Positions 53,419-63,889 of a DNA stretch of 64,000 bases are shown in pieces. The position numbers were made by a program, and so were the translations under genes. The stretch covers positions 1-64,000 of the forward strand of contig DWWG01000242.1 of assembly GCA_019119875.1 (NCBI GenBank). The letters run 5' to 3'. Every line of letters starts with the position of its first letter. Position 1 is the first letter of the stretch. Under the pieces are notes generated by a model. The model was given only the letters and a program-made list of their open reading frames with translations. It did not search any database and had not been told where the DNA came from. The DNA is from Candidatus Dietzia intestinigallinarum (GTDB lineage Bacteria > Actinomycetota > Actinomycetes > Mycobacteriales > Mycobacteriaceae).

Positions 53419-55449
53419 ATGACGTCGTCGAAGCCCGCTCCCACCCTGCTCGGACGGATCGGGGCCCGGGGGGTCATCCTCCTCGTCGTGCTCCTCGCGG
53501 CGGTGGCGGCCGCCGTGGTCATCCCCCTGTCGACCATGTCCACTCAGATGGCGCTGGAGCTGATCGGTGTGCCCGATCCGGGTGTGCTGACCACAGCGGG
53601 GTTGCCGGCGATCCGGGCCATCGGTGAGCTCCTGGCCTCGGTGGCCGTGGGGACCGCGCTGTTCGCGGCGTTCTTCACCCCGCCGCAGAAGGACAAGACG
53701 CTCGACGTCGACGGCTACCGCATGCAGCGGATCTCCTCCTGGGCGAACATCGCCTGGGCGGTCGCCGCGGCCCTGCTCATCCCGCTGACCCTCTCGGACG
53801 TCTCCGGCCGGACCTTCGTCCAGTCACTGCCGCCGGACCAGTGGCTGGTGGCGATCAACCAGATCGACGTGGCGTCCTCGTGGCGGTGGGCCGCCATGAT
53901 CGCGCTGGTGGCGGGGATCGGGCAGCGGCTCACACTGAGCTGGCGCTGGTCGGTGATCTGGCTGGCCGTGACGGTGCTGTCCCTGCTTCCGGTCGCGGCC
54001 ACGGGTCACGCCTCGGGGAGCACGGCGCACGACCTCGCCACCAACTCGCTGATCATCCACCTGTTCAGTGCCGCGTTCTACGTCGGTGGGCTGGTCGCGG
54101 TGATCATCCACACCATGCGTGGCGGCAGCCGGGTGGCTCTGGCGCTGCGCCGCTACTCGGTGGTCGCCACCGTCGCGATCGTCGCGTTGGGCTTCAGCGG
54201 TCTGGTCAACGCGCTGGTGCGCGTGCATCCGGATGACCTGTTCACCTCGACCTACGGGCTGCTCATCGTCTCGAAGGCGCTGCTGCTGTGCCTGCTCGGA
54301 ATGTTCGGGCTCGCGGTCCGGCGCCGCATCATCGCCAAGATCGAGTCCACAAACGCCAACGCGCCCGTCGACCGGGCCACGCTCCTGCGGATCATCCTGG
54401 TGGAAGCCATGGTGATGGCGGGCACGATCGGCCTGTCGGTCTCGCTCGGCCGCACCCCGCCGCCGGCACCCCTGTATGTGCCGACCCGGCAGGAGGCGCT
54501 CCTCGGGTTCGAGCTGCCCGGACCGTTCTCGTTCGAGACGGTCTTCGGCCTGTGGCGCTTCGACCTGGTGGTCGGCCTGGCCTCGGTGGTGCTGCTGGGC
54601 CTTTACCTCTGGGGCGTCATCCACCTGCGTCGCCGCGGGGACTCGTGGCCCGCGGGGCGGACGTTCTTCTGGGTGTCCGGCTGCGTGGTGCTGTTCGTCA
54701 CGACCAGCTCCGGTCTGGGGATGTACATGATGGCCGACTTCGCCAGCCACATGGTGGGCCACATGCTCATCTCGATGCTCGCCCCGGTGTTCCTCGCCCT
54801 CGGTGGCCCGCTCACCCTGGCACTGCGTGCGCTGCCCGCGGCCGGCCGCGGCAACCCGCCCGGCCCGCGTGAGTGGGTGGTCGAGTTCATGAACAATCCG
54901 ATCTCTCGGTTCCTCACGCACCCGGTGGTGGCGTCGATCCAGTTCGTGGCGGGCTTCTACCTGATCTATTTCGGTGGCTTCTACCAGACGATCGCCTCAG
55001 AACACCTGGGCCACATGTTCATGAACGTGCACTTCCTCATCAGTGGCTACCTCTTCTACTGGGTGATCATCGGCGTGGACGCGGCGCCTCGTCAGTTCAC
55101 GTCGATGTACATGCTGATGGTGCTGCTCGGCTCACTGCCGTTCCACGCGTTCTTCGGCATCCTGCTGATGAACTACCCGACGGTCCTGGCCGAGCCCTGG
55201 TACTCGGGGATCGGGCTGCCCTGGATCCCGGACCTGCTGCAGAGTCAGCGGGTCGGAGGCGGTGTGGCCTGGGCGATGGGGGAGATACCCCTGTTCATCG
55301 TCATGATCGCGCTGGCCTGGCAGTGGTATCAGAGCGACATGCGTGAGGCCCGGCGCTCGGAGCGGCAGGCCGAACGTGACGACGACGCCGAGCTCAAGGC
55401 CTATAACGAGATGCTCGCCCGGATGGCCGAGGCGGACCGCCGGCACTGA
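53419..55449 (+). CDS. CopD-CtaG fusion membrane protein (copper/cytochrome oxidase assembly)
   Basis: The 676-residue protein joins two membrane domains. Residues about 1-330 are CopD-like (TGHASGSTAHDLATNSLIIHLFSAAFYVGGL, with conserved His). Residues about 360-650 are caa3_CtaG-like (FASHMVGHMLISMLAPVFLALGGPLTLALRALP, then HFLISGYLFYWVIIGVD, LPFHAFFGILLM). Both families handle copper at the outer face of the membrane, CtaG for assembly of cytochrome c oxidase. The C-terminal tail is charged and cytoplasmic. The same fusion occurs in mycobacteria. Confidence 0.88.
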   Translation: MTSSKPAPTLLGRIGARGVILLVVLLAAVAAAVVIPLSTMSTQMALELIGVPDPGVLTTAGLPAIRAIGELLASVAVGTALFAAFFTPPQKDKTLDVDGYRMQRISSWANIAWAVAAALLIPLTLSDVSGRTFVQSLPPDQWLVAINQIDVASSWRWAAMIALVAGIGQRLTLSWRWSVIWLAVTVLSLLPVAATGHASGSTAHDLATNSLIIHLFSAAFYVGGLVAVIIHTMRGGSRVALALRRYSVVATVAIVALGFSGLVNALVRVHPDDLFTSTYGLLIVSKALLLCLLGMFGLAVRRRIIAKIESTNANAPVDRATLLRIILVEAMVMAGTIGLSVSLGRTPPPAPLYVPTRQEALLGFELPGPFSFETVFGLWRFDLVVGLASVVLLGLYLWGVIHLRRRGDSWPAGRTFFWVSGCVVLFVTTSSGLGMYMMADFASHMVGHMLISMLAPVFLALGGPLTLALRALPAAGRGNPPGPREWVVEFMNNPISRFLTHPVVASIQFVAGFYLIYFGGFYQTIASEHLGHMFMNVHFLISGYLFYWVIIGVDAAPRQFTSMYMLMVLLGSLPFHAFFGILLMNYPTVLAEPWYSGIGLPWIPDLLQSQRVGGGVAWAMGEIPLFIVMIALAWQWYQSDMREARRSERQAERDDDAELKAYNEMLARMAEADRRH

Positions 55450-55495
55450 GTCCGAACTCCCTCGTCGTCGTCGGGGTCCTCCCTCTCCACAGGGG

Positions 55496-55517
55496 CCGTC
55501 CCTGTCCACAGGGACGG
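55496..55517 (+). terminator. Hairpin between CopD-CtaG and ssb genes
   Basis: A perfect 9-bp stem CCGTCCCTG/CAGGGACGG with a TCCA loop. No T-run follows, so it could be a terminator of the high-GC type or an RNA structure in the ssb leader. Confidence 0.5.
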
Positions 55518-55618
55518 CGCCGCGGGCGGTGGGAACCAGGGGTGACGACGACGACGTGGTGCACTCTGGCGGTCACGAGGCCGACGCCCGGTCGGCCCCG
55601 AGGAGAAGGAGACTCCCA

Positions 55619-56185
55619 GTGAACGAGACCCAGACGACCGTCCGCGGCACGATCATCACCGACCCCATCACCCGGCGCGTGGGCACCGACCAGGTGTTCA
55701 CGTTCCGCGTCGCCAGCAACACCCGATACCTGGACCGGACCTCGGGGGAGTGGAAGACCGGTGGCACGCTCTACTTCTCGGCGAACTGCTGGGGCACCCT
55801 CGCGCAGCGGACCGCAGGCCGGCTGTTCAAGGGCGACGCGGTGCTCGTGCACGGTCGGCTGCTGACCAACGAGTACGAGAAGGAAGGGCAAATCCGGCGG
55901 GATCTGGAGATGCGCGTCAACGCGATCGGGCCGGACATGTCGCGCATGGAGGTCACGGCCAAGCGGATCAGGTTCGACCCGGTCGAGCCCGTGGACGGCC
56001 GCGCCGGCGAGTCCGAGGGGGACGAGGAGACCGGGGCCGACGCGATGGAGATCGGGTCGGTCGAGCACGACGAGTCGGATCCCGGCGGCGAGCACGGCGA
56101 CGCGGGCCCTGGCGGCGAGCAGGACGCCGACCTCGTGGGGGCGCATCCCGGTCCGGGCGGGTACGTGGGGGCGGCCTCCGCCTGA
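55619..56185 (+). CDS. Single-stranded DNA-binding protein, second type
   Basis: The 188-residue protein has an N-terminal OB fold (residues 1-115: TTVRGTIITDPITRRVG, FSANCWGTLAQRTAGRLFKGDAVLVHGRL). The tail is acidic and Gly-rich and ends in GPGGYVGAASA, without the DDDIPF-like tip that primary SSBs use to recruit partner proteins. This fits the accessory SSB that precedes ettA in mycobacteria (Rv2478c by memory), often linked to competence or recombination. The GTG follows AGAAGGAG. Confidence 0.88.
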   Translation: MNETQTTVRGTIITDPITRRVGTDQVFTFRVASNTRYLDRTSGEWKTGGTLYFSANCWGTLAQRTAGRLFKGDAVLVHGRLLTNEYEKEGQIRRDLEMRVNAIGPDMSRMEVTAKRIRFDPVEPVDGRAGESEGDEETGADAMEIGSVEHDESDPGGEHGDAGPGGEQDADLVGAHPGPGGYVGAASA

Positions 56186-56206
56186 GTCGCCGGACGCGGG
56201 CGCGGA

Positions 56207-56272
56207 CCCTTCCCCGGCGGCGCCCGGGGCGGGGGCGGCCTCTTCCCTGGCGGCGCCCGGGGCGGGGGCGGA
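56207..56272 (+). repeat. 33-bp direct repeat, two copies, before ettA
   Basis: Two nearly identical units share CCCTGGCGGCGCCCGGGGCG-type sequence (the first has CCCCGG). They lie in the gap between ssb and ettA. Confidence 0.8.
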
Positions 56273-56374
56273 CTCCGCGGTGGCGGACGGGCCGCGGGCG
56301 GCCACGTAACATGGGGGTCGTGCCCGCGGCCCACCCGCGGCGATGAGTACTGTATTCGCAGGTGAGAGGGTAGA

Positions 56375-58048
<1,674 letters not shown>

Positions 58049-58055
58049 GTACGCG

Positions 58056-58523
58056 ATGACAGCCACCACCACCGCGGACACGAGCGGCTCCCGAGCGGCC
58101 GGCGCCACGGATGGGGCGCCGGGGGCCGTGCACCGGATCCGGATCCCGCTGCGCCTCTCGGATTTCGTGGGATCGCACGTCAACAACGTGCGTTTCCAGG
58201 AGTTCTCGCAGGACGCCCGGCTCCGGTGGTTCCGCGAGAAGTTCGACGTACCCGGGTCACGGGTGCCGATCGCGCTGGCCCGCTGGTTGGAGATCGACTT
58301 CCGCCGCGTGGTCGGGATGGGAGTCCCCGAAGTGTGGGTCGACGTGCAGGTACTGCGGGTGGGCCGCACGTCGTACACCATGCGCACCGCCATCGGCTCG
58401 GACGCCACCGGGGACGAGCCGTGCGCCATCGTGGACACGGTGCTCGTGGTGACGGACGCAGACGAGGTCACGACAATGGAGATCACCCCCGAGGAACGTG
58501 CGGCACTCCTCGGGGTCGAGTAG
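58056..58523 (+). CDS. Hot-dog fold acyl-CoA thioesterase (first of three)
   Basis: The 155-residue 4HBT-type protein has the pattern RIPLRLSDFVGSHVNNVRFQEFSQDARLRWF, where the usual catalytic Asp of W-x-D-x-D-x-x-x-H-V-N is kept as S-D-F-V-G-S-H-V-N. It starts seven bases after ettA. The N-terminus is Thr/Ala/Gly-rich and probably disordered. Substrate unknown; acyl-CoA hydrolysis is the family activity. Confidence 0.82.
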   Translation: MTATTTADTSGSRAAGATDGAPGAVHRIRIPLRLSDFVGSHVNNVRFQEFSQDARLRWFREKFDVPGSRVPIALARWLEIDFRRVVGMGVPEVWVDVQVLRVGRTSYTMRTAIGSDATGDEPCAIVDTVLVVTDADEVTTMEITPEERAALLGVE

Positions 58524-58532
58524 GAGGCGGCT

Positions 58533-58994
58533 ATGAGTACCGGCGGCGAGGCGACGGACAGCGGGGTCTTCCGCTGCACCCTGCAGGTGCGGTGGGCGGA
58601 CTTCGACCAGTTCGGTCACGTCAACAACGTCAAGTACATCGAGTACGCGCAGGAGGCGCGGATCCTGTTCGCCCGCAGCAGGTTCGGTCGGTTCGGGCTG
58701 GGAAACCTGCCGCAGGTCGTGCGCCGGACCGAGATCGATCACCTGCGCCCGGTGTTGCGGGACTCCGCCACCGTGGACGTGGAGATCGAGGTCGATCACG
58801 TGGGGACCTCCTCCTACCAGATCGTGCAGACCATCTTCGACGCCGCGGGCGAGGTCTGCTGCACCCTTCGCGTGGTGATGGTGTCCTACGACGTCGCCGC
58901 CTCGTCGCCCGTCGAGCTCCCGGCGGCCGTGCGCAACGAACTCGAGGCCGCCAAGCAGCGTGCCGCTCTCACCGAGCGGGAGTCGGCCAGGTGA
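58533..58994 (+). CDS. Hot-dog fold acyl-CoA thioesterase (second of three)
   Basis: The 153-residue protein has the best-conserved 4HBT motif of the three, VRWADFDQFGHVNNVKYIEYAQEAR, with both Asp residues and the HVNN. The ATG follows AGGAGGCGG. Co-transcribed with its paralogues, it may form mixed oligomers with them. Confidence 0.87.
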   Translation: MSTGGEATDSGVFRCTLQVRWADFDQFGHVNNVKYIEYAQEARILFARSRFGRFGLGNLPQVVRRTEIDHLRPVLRDSATVDVEIEVDHVGTSSYQIVQTIFDAAGEVCCTLRVVMVSYDVAASSPVELPAAVRNELEAAKQRAALTERESAR

Positions 58995-59476
58995 GCCATC
59001 AGCTCGTCCTGGACGCCGGGGGCCCGCTCGGTGTCACCGGTGAGCCGGGCCGGCGCGTGTTCACCACCGCGATGCCGGTGCGCTGGTCCGACCAGGACCT
59101 GTACCGGCACGTCAACCACGCCCGGATGATCACACTCATCGAGGAGGCCCGGATCCCGTGGCTGTTCGAGGAGGGCATCCCCACGGCGACTCTCGCCGCG
59201 GGGGCGGTGATGACCGATCTTGCGGTCAAGTACCGGGGACAGGTCAAACACGCCGAGGGACCGATCCGAGTCCGCATGTGGTGCGAGAAGGTCGGGGGCG
59301 CACTCTTCGTGGCACGCCATGAGGTCCGCGGTCGCACCACCCCGGACACGGCGCCACCCGCGGTGGAGTGCACGGCGCGGATCGCCGCGTTCGACCTGCA
59401 GACCCAGCGACCCCGCCGGTTCACCCAGGCCGAACGCGACTATCTGCTGGAGTTCCGGCACGAGGACCCGTCGTGA
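58991..59476 (+). CDS. Hot-dog fold acyl-CoA thioesterase (third of three)
   Basis: The 161-residue protein has VRWSDQDLYRHVNHARMITLIEEARIPWLF, the YbgC/FadM-like motif with Asp and HVNH. Its GTG start overlaps the second paralogue's stop by four bases, and its own stop overlaps the next gene by four. It is more like the single thioesterase beside ettA in mycobacteria, by my reading of the motif. Confidence 0.87.
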   Translation: MSHQLVLDAGGPLGVTGEPGRRVFTTAMPVRWSDQDLYRHVNHARMITLIEEARIPWLFEEGIPTATLAAGAVMTDLAVKYRGQVKHAEGPIRVRMWCEKVGGALFVARHEVRGRTTPDTAPPAVECTARIAAFDLQTQRPRRFTQAERDYLLEFRHEDPS

Positions 59477-60156
59477 GCGCCCCCGGGGCGACCGACGGCA
59501 TGATCTACGTGCCCGACCCCGCGGACCGCGACGATCTGCGGACACTGCTTCGTCGGGTGCTCAGGCTGGACGAGGCGGCGGTCGTCCGGCTCACCGGCGT
59601 CGGCGAGGGGCGCATGCGGGTGTGGGCCCGCACCCCGTTCGGGGCGCTGGCGGTCCGGGTGCTCCGCGGGGACTGCCCCGGGGGCGACGTGGTGTGCGGT
59701 GCCGACCATCTGCTCACCGAGCTCGACATCCTGCCCCAGGGGGACGCCGAAGGGGCGATCGATCCCGGGATGCCGCTGCTGTCCGCATGGCAGGGGCTGC
59801 TCCCGCCCGCCGACGGTTTTCACCGGGTCGAGGACGTGCCCGCACAGGTGCTGCTGGATCTCACCGAATCCGGCCGGGAGGCGGCGCGGGAGAGTGCGGG
59901 ACCGGCAGGACTGCCGCCGTCGCTGCTCGACCAGGTGGCCCTCACCGTCCGCGCGGACTCCGACGCCCCGGTGGGCATCGACATGCGGACGGTGTTCTCG
60001 CTCGTCATGTGCGGTTTCGTGCCCGAGCGCGGCGGCAGGGCCCCGGAGGGTGAGCCGGTGCGGGTCAGCGAGCGGGGGGCCTGGCTCCGCATCGATGCGC
60101 GGTACGGCACGGTCTACCGTCGCACCGACGCCCTCACGCTCGAACCGCTGCGGTGA
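59473..60156 (+). CDS. Conserved hypothetical protein
   Basis: I do not recognise a characterised family. The 227-residue product is soluble, with no signal or membrane segment. It begins MIYVPDPADRDDLRTLLRRVLRLDEAAVVRL after a short leader and contains RVWARTPFGALAVRVLRG and VGIDMRTVFSLVMCGFVP. In mycobacteria an uncharacterised protein (Rv2474c by memory) sits in the same place between the thioesterase and aglA, so it is probably its orthologue. Overlaps of four bases on both sides tie it to the operon. Confidence 0.75.
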   Translation: MSAPGATDGMIYVPDPADRDDLRTLLRRVLRLDEAAVVRLTGVGEGRMRVWARTPFGALAVRVLRGDCPGGDVVCGADHLLTELDILPQGDAEGAIDPGMPLLSAWQGLLPPADGFHRVEDVPAQVLLDLTESGREAARESAGPAGLPPSLLDQVALTVRADSDAPVGIDMRTVFSLVMCGFVPERGGRAPEGEPVRVSERGAWLRIDARYGTVYRRTDALTLEPLR

Positions 60157-61427
60157 ACCCCGCGGGCTTCTCCGTCACCTGGCCGGGCCGGGGCGAGCCG
60201 GTTCCGCCCGGCGCCCACGGGCCGTCCCCGCAGATCTACGCCCTCGTCCCGGCCTCAGCAGGGGGTTCGGCCGGCCCGACAATCACGGCCGGGTCATCCG
60301 ACCCCGCCGGATCAGCCGCCCCCGCCTGCGCGTCCGCCACCACCGGTTCGGCCGCGGGAGCGGTGCTCGTGGGTGACGGTGCGCGGATCGCCGAGGCCCA
60401 CCCCGCGCTGCAGACCCACGGGCTCGGCCCCGTGGGTGCCACCCAGCTCGTGTACCTCGACCCGCCCTACAACCGGGGCGGCAGCTTCGACGGCTACCAC
60501 GACAACATGCCCCGCCACGAGTGGCTCGGCTACATCGAGGCCCGGCTCCTCGTTGCTCGCGACCTGCTCGCCGACACCGGGACGGTGTGGGTGCATCTCG
60601 ACGATGCCGAGGCACACCGGGTGCGCTGTGTGCTCGACGAGGTGTTCGGAGTGGAGGCGTTCATCGCCGATCTCACCGTGGAGAGCAATCCGAAGGGCCG
60701 CCAGCTCGACAGGTTCTTCGCCGGGTCCCACGACCGCCTGATGGTGTACGCCCGGAACCCGGAGAAGGTGGCGCTGGTGGGCGGGATCGCCGCCGCGGTC
60801 GACCCGTCAGACTTTCCGCATGTGGACTCCGACGGGGTCAACTACCGACTGTTGCCGCTGCGCAACACCAACAAACGCTTCAACCCGCGCACCACCCCGA
60901 CCATGTCGTACCCGCTCCACGGGGACCCGGACACCGGTGCGGTCTCGGTGGACCCGGCGCCCGGCATGGTCGAGATCCTGCCGGTGTTCGGTGATCTCAC
61001 GCCGGCGGTGTGGCGGTGGTCCAGGGACAGGGCCCGCGAACGCGTGGACGAGCTGGTGTGCCGCACAGTGCGCGGACGCTCGGGCCCGCGGGTGGACATC
61101 TACCAAAGGGATCGCCACGAGGCGGGGCGGATCAAGAAACTCAAGTCCATCTGGCTGTCCCAGGAGGTCGGCTCGACCGACACCGCCCGGGCGGAGCTGC
61201 GTGCGGCCGGGGTCGACGGCTTCCGCACACCCAAGCCGGAGGCGTTGATGCGGCGCATCGTCGAGCTGGCCACGGGCCCCGGCGACCTGGTGGTCGATCT
61301 GTTCGCCGGATCGGGCACGACCGCGGTGGCAGCCCGTGACCTGGGCCGCCGGTGGGTGGTGATCGAACGCAACCCGGACACCGTGCGCAACGTCCTGCTC
61401 CCGCGGCTCACCGCCGGCGGCACGTGA
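60153..61427 (+). CDS. Solitary adenine-type DNA methyltransferase (DPPY)
   Basis: The 424-residue protein has motif IV YLDPPYNRGG (about residue 105) before motif I DLFAGSGTTAVAARDLG (about residue 385), the beta-class order of type III Mod enzymes and N6-adenine/N4-cytosine methylases. A central region (NTNKRFNPRTTPTMSYP) may include target recognition. The first 80 residues are Ala/Gly/Ser/Pro-rich. No restriction gene is nearby. It is embedded by a 4-base overlap as the last gene of the ettA operon, which suggests a housekeeping or epigenetic role. Confidence 0.88.
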   Translation: MNPAGFSVTWPGRGEPVPPGAHGPSPQIYALVPASAGGSAGPTITAGSSDPAGSAAPACASATTGSAAGAVLVGDGARIAEAHPALQTHGLGPVGATQLVYLDPPYNRGGSFDGYHDNMPRHEWLGYIEARLLVARDLLADTGTVWVHLDDAEAHRVRCVLDEVFGVEAFIADLTVESNPKGRQLDRFFAGSHDRLMVYARNPEKVALVGGIAAAVDPSDFPHVDSDGVNYRLLPLRNTNKRFNPRTTPTMSYPLHGDPDTGAVSVDPAPGMVEILPVFGDLTPAVWRWSRDRARERVDELVCRTVRGRSGPRVDIYQRDRHEAGRIKKLKSIWLSQEVGSTDTARAELRAAGVDGFRTPKPEALMRRIVELATGPGDLVVDLFAGSGTTAVAARDLGRRWVVIERNPDTVRNVLLPRLTAGGT

Positions 61428-61449
61428 CGTCCGTGGCAGAAGGCGGGCA

Positions 61450-61503
61450 CGAGACCGCGTCAAGGTCAGCCGCGCACGCGACCGCGTGAAGGTCAGCCAC
61501 GCA
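61450..61503 (+). repeat. 27-bp tandem repeat, two copies
   Basis: Units of the form G(A/C)GACCGCGT(C/G)AAGGTCAGCC followed by RCGCAC lie directly after the methyltransferase gene; a decayed third copy extends to about 61538, up to the end of the convergent SDR gene. Confidence 0.8.
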
Positions 61504-61535
61504 CGGCACCGCCAGCCGCGCACGCCGCGTGCAGG

Positions 61536-62279
61536 TCAGCGGAGCATGACGCTGCCGCCGTCGACCATGAGCGTCTGTCCGGTCATGTAGGAGGCGTCCT
61601 CGGACGCCAGGAACACGGCCACCCGACCGATGTCACCCTCCGGATCACCGAACCGGCGCATCGGGGTGCCCGCGAGCAACTTCTTCTCGACACCGGGGTT
61701 GGCTTCGATGTAGTTCTCCACGCCCTCGGTGAGGGCCAGAGGCGAGATCACGTTGACGTTGATCCCGTCGCGGGCCCACTCGTTGGCCGCGACGCGACTG
61801 ATGGCGCGGATCGCCTCCTTGGCCGCCGCGTACGCGCCCTGGGTGGGGTGACCGTTGATCCCGGCACCGGAGGCGAAGTTGATCACCGATCCACCACGCT
61901 CCGCCAACTGTGCGTGTGCGGCCTTCATCAGCCAGAACGTGGGGTAGAAGCCGGTGTTGAAGGACAGGTCGAGCATGTCCTGGGTGGTCTCCAGCAGGGG
62001 TGCCTGGCGGGAGGCATGGGCGTTGTTGACCAGCACGTCGACCCCGCCGAAGGCGTGGACCGCGGCGGCGACGATCTTCTCGGCGTTGGCCTCGACCGAG
62101 ATGTCGGCACCCAGGTAGCGCACCTTCTCACCGAGTTCATCGACCAGCGCTGCGCCCGCCTCGTCGTTGATGTCCACCGCGAGGACGAAGGCGCCCTCCT
62201 TCACGAACGCGCGGGTGATGCCGCGGCCGATACCGCCGGCCCCGCCGGTCACGATGGCTGTCTTGCCCGAAAGTCGCAT
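61536..62279 (-). CDS. Short-chain dehydrogenase/reductase
   Basis: The 247-residue classical SDR has AIVTGGAGGIGRGI at the N-terminus, VNNAHAS, the active-site Ser in NFASGAG, YAAAK, and the end motif YMTGQTLMVDGGSVMLR, as in FabG-like and sugar/alcohol dehydrogenases. The substrate cannot be read. The ATG has AAGGA upstream. It lies 20 bases after aglA on the same strand and may be its operon partner. Confidence 0.87.
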   Translation of the reverse strand: MRLSGKTAIVTGGAGGIGRGITRAFVKEGAFVLAVDINDEAGAALVDELGEKVRYLGADISVEANAEKIVAAAVHAFGGVDVLVNNAHASRQAPLLETTQDMLDLSFNTGFYPTFWLMKAAHAQLAERGGSVINFASGAGINGHPTQGAYAAAKEAIRAISRVAANEWARDGINVNVISPLALTEGVENYIEANPGVEKKLLAGTPMRRFGDPEGDIGRVAVFLASEDASYMTGQTLMVDGGSVMLR

Positions 62280-62299
62280 CTGTCGATTCCTTCACGTCG

Positions 62300-63889
62300 T
62301 CAGCGCTGGAGCCACACGGCGGTGTCCGGCGGCAGGAGGCCCCCGTCGAGCGGTGCCGAGGACAGGACCACGGTGCCGTCCGGTAGCGGGACCGATCGAC
62401 GGGACGTGTTGATCATGCACAGGACGGGGCCGTCTTCGCGCAAGAATCCCAGACACCCGTCAGGTGTGCTGGTCCAGCGCACTTCGGGTGTGGTGGGGGT
62501 GGGCCAGGAATGCCGGATCCGGATGGCTCTCCGGTACAGCGACAGTGTCGACTCGGGGTCGGCGGACTGGGCCTCGACCGTCAGGTCGGACCAGGTGTCG
62601 GGCATCGGCAGCCACGTGTCGTCCGCCCCCGAGAACCCGTACGGAGGGCGGTCGCCGGACCAGGGCAGCGGCACGCGGCAGTGGTCCCGACCCAGCTCTG
62701 CGTGGTCTGTGCGATCCCAGGTGGGGTCGGTCAGGCGGTCGTGCGGGATCGAGAAGTCGCTGGGCAGCCCGAGTTCGGCACCGTTGTAGATGAACGCGAT
62801 CCCCGGCAGGGCGAGGATGGCCAGGAGCATCGCGCGGGCCCTGGCCGTCCCGACGGCACCGTTTCCGTAGCGGGTCACCTCGCGCACGACGTCGTGGTTG
62901 GACAGCGCCCAGGTGGGGGCCGAGCCGGAGGCGCGTGCCGCGTCGAGGGTGGAGTCGATCGCCGAGCGGATCGCGTCGGCCTCGAACGGGGCGCCGGTGA
63001 GGGCGAAATGGAAGGCGAAATGCAGCTCGTCGGGTCGGAGATAGCGTGCGAAGCGGTCGACGGGACCGATCCACACCTCGCCGAAGGTGGCGGTGCCGGG
63101 ATAGGCGTCGAGGACGCGCCGGATACGGCGGTGCACCTCGTGGACGCCGGGGCGGTCCCAGCGGGCATCGCGGACGTCCACGACGAGCTGGGCGATCTCC
63201 ACGTCGGCGGGCAGATCCGCAAGATCTTCGGGTTTGGCGAGTCCGTGGGCCACATCGATCCGGAACCCGTCCACCCCGAGGTCCAGCCAGAAGCGCAGCG
63301 TACGGTCGAGGTCCTCGACGACCTCCGGATTCGACGAGTCGAGGTCAGGCTGTTCCGGGGCGAACAGGTGGAGGTACCACTGGCCCGGTGTGCCGTCCGC
63401 TTCGGTCACCCGGGTCCATGCGGGCCCACCGAACACCGACGGCCAGTTGTTCGGTGGCAGCGAACCGTCCGGGCCGCGACCGTCGCGGAAGAAGTAGCGG
63501 GCCCGCTCGGTGCTTCCCGGGCCGGATGCCAGCGCGGCTTCGAGCCACGGATGCTGGGAACTCGTGTGATTGGGGACGAGGTCCATGATGAGGACCATCC
63601 GCCGGGAGTGGAGCGTGTCGAGGAGTCTCCGCAGGGTGCTCACGTCCCCGAACAAGGGGTCCACATCGCGAGGGTCGGAGACGTCGTAGCCGTGATCGAC
63701 ACCGGGGGAGCGCATGATCGGGGAGAGCCACACCCCGTCCACCCCCAGCGTGTCGAGGTGGTCGATGCGGTCGATGATTCCCTGGAGGTCGCCGACCCCG
63801 TCGTCGTCGGAGTCGGCGAACGAGCGTGGGTAGATCTGGTACAGGACCATCTCCTCCCACGGCCGGGATGCGTGGGGCGCTATGTTCAC
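62300..63889 (-). CDS. aglA: GH13 alpha-glucosidase (AglA-like)
   Basis: The 529-residue glycoside hydrolase of the oligo-1,6-/alpha-glucosidase type carries [24 protein letters not shown], the calcium-like [18 protein letters not shown] with nucleophile Asp212, FGEVW with acid/base Glu271 and LSNHD with Asp333. It probably cleaves alpha-linked glucosides in the cytoplasm, since no signal peptide is present. The GTG overlaps the globin stop by four bases, matching the glbO-aglA pair of mycobacteria. Confidence 0.92.
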   Translation of the reverse strand: MNIAPHASRPWEEMVLYQIYPRSFADSDDDGVGDLQGIIDRIDHLDTLGVDGVWLSPIMRSPGVDHGYDVSDPRDVDPLFGDVSTLRRLLDTLHSRRMVLIMDLVPNHTSSQHPWLEAALASGPGSTERARYFFRDGRGPDGSLPPNNWPSVFGGPAWTRVTEADGTPGQWYLHLFAPEQPDLDSSNPEVVEDLDRTLRFWLDLGVDGFRIDVAHGLAKPEDLADLPADVEIAQLVVDVRDARWDRPGVHEVHRRIRRVLDAYPGTATFGEVWIGPVDRFARYLRPDELHFAFHFALTGAPFEADAIRSAIDSTLDAARASGSAPTWALSNHDVVREVTRYGNGAVGTARARAMLLAILALPGIAFIYNGAELGLPSDFSIPHDRLTDPTWDRTDHAELGRDHCRVPLPWSGDRPPYGFSGADDTWLPMPDTWSDLTVEAQSADPESTLSLYRRAIRIRHSWPTPTTPEVRWTSTPDGCLGFLREDGPVLCMINTSRRSVPLPDGTVVLSSAPLDGGLLPPDTAVWLQR

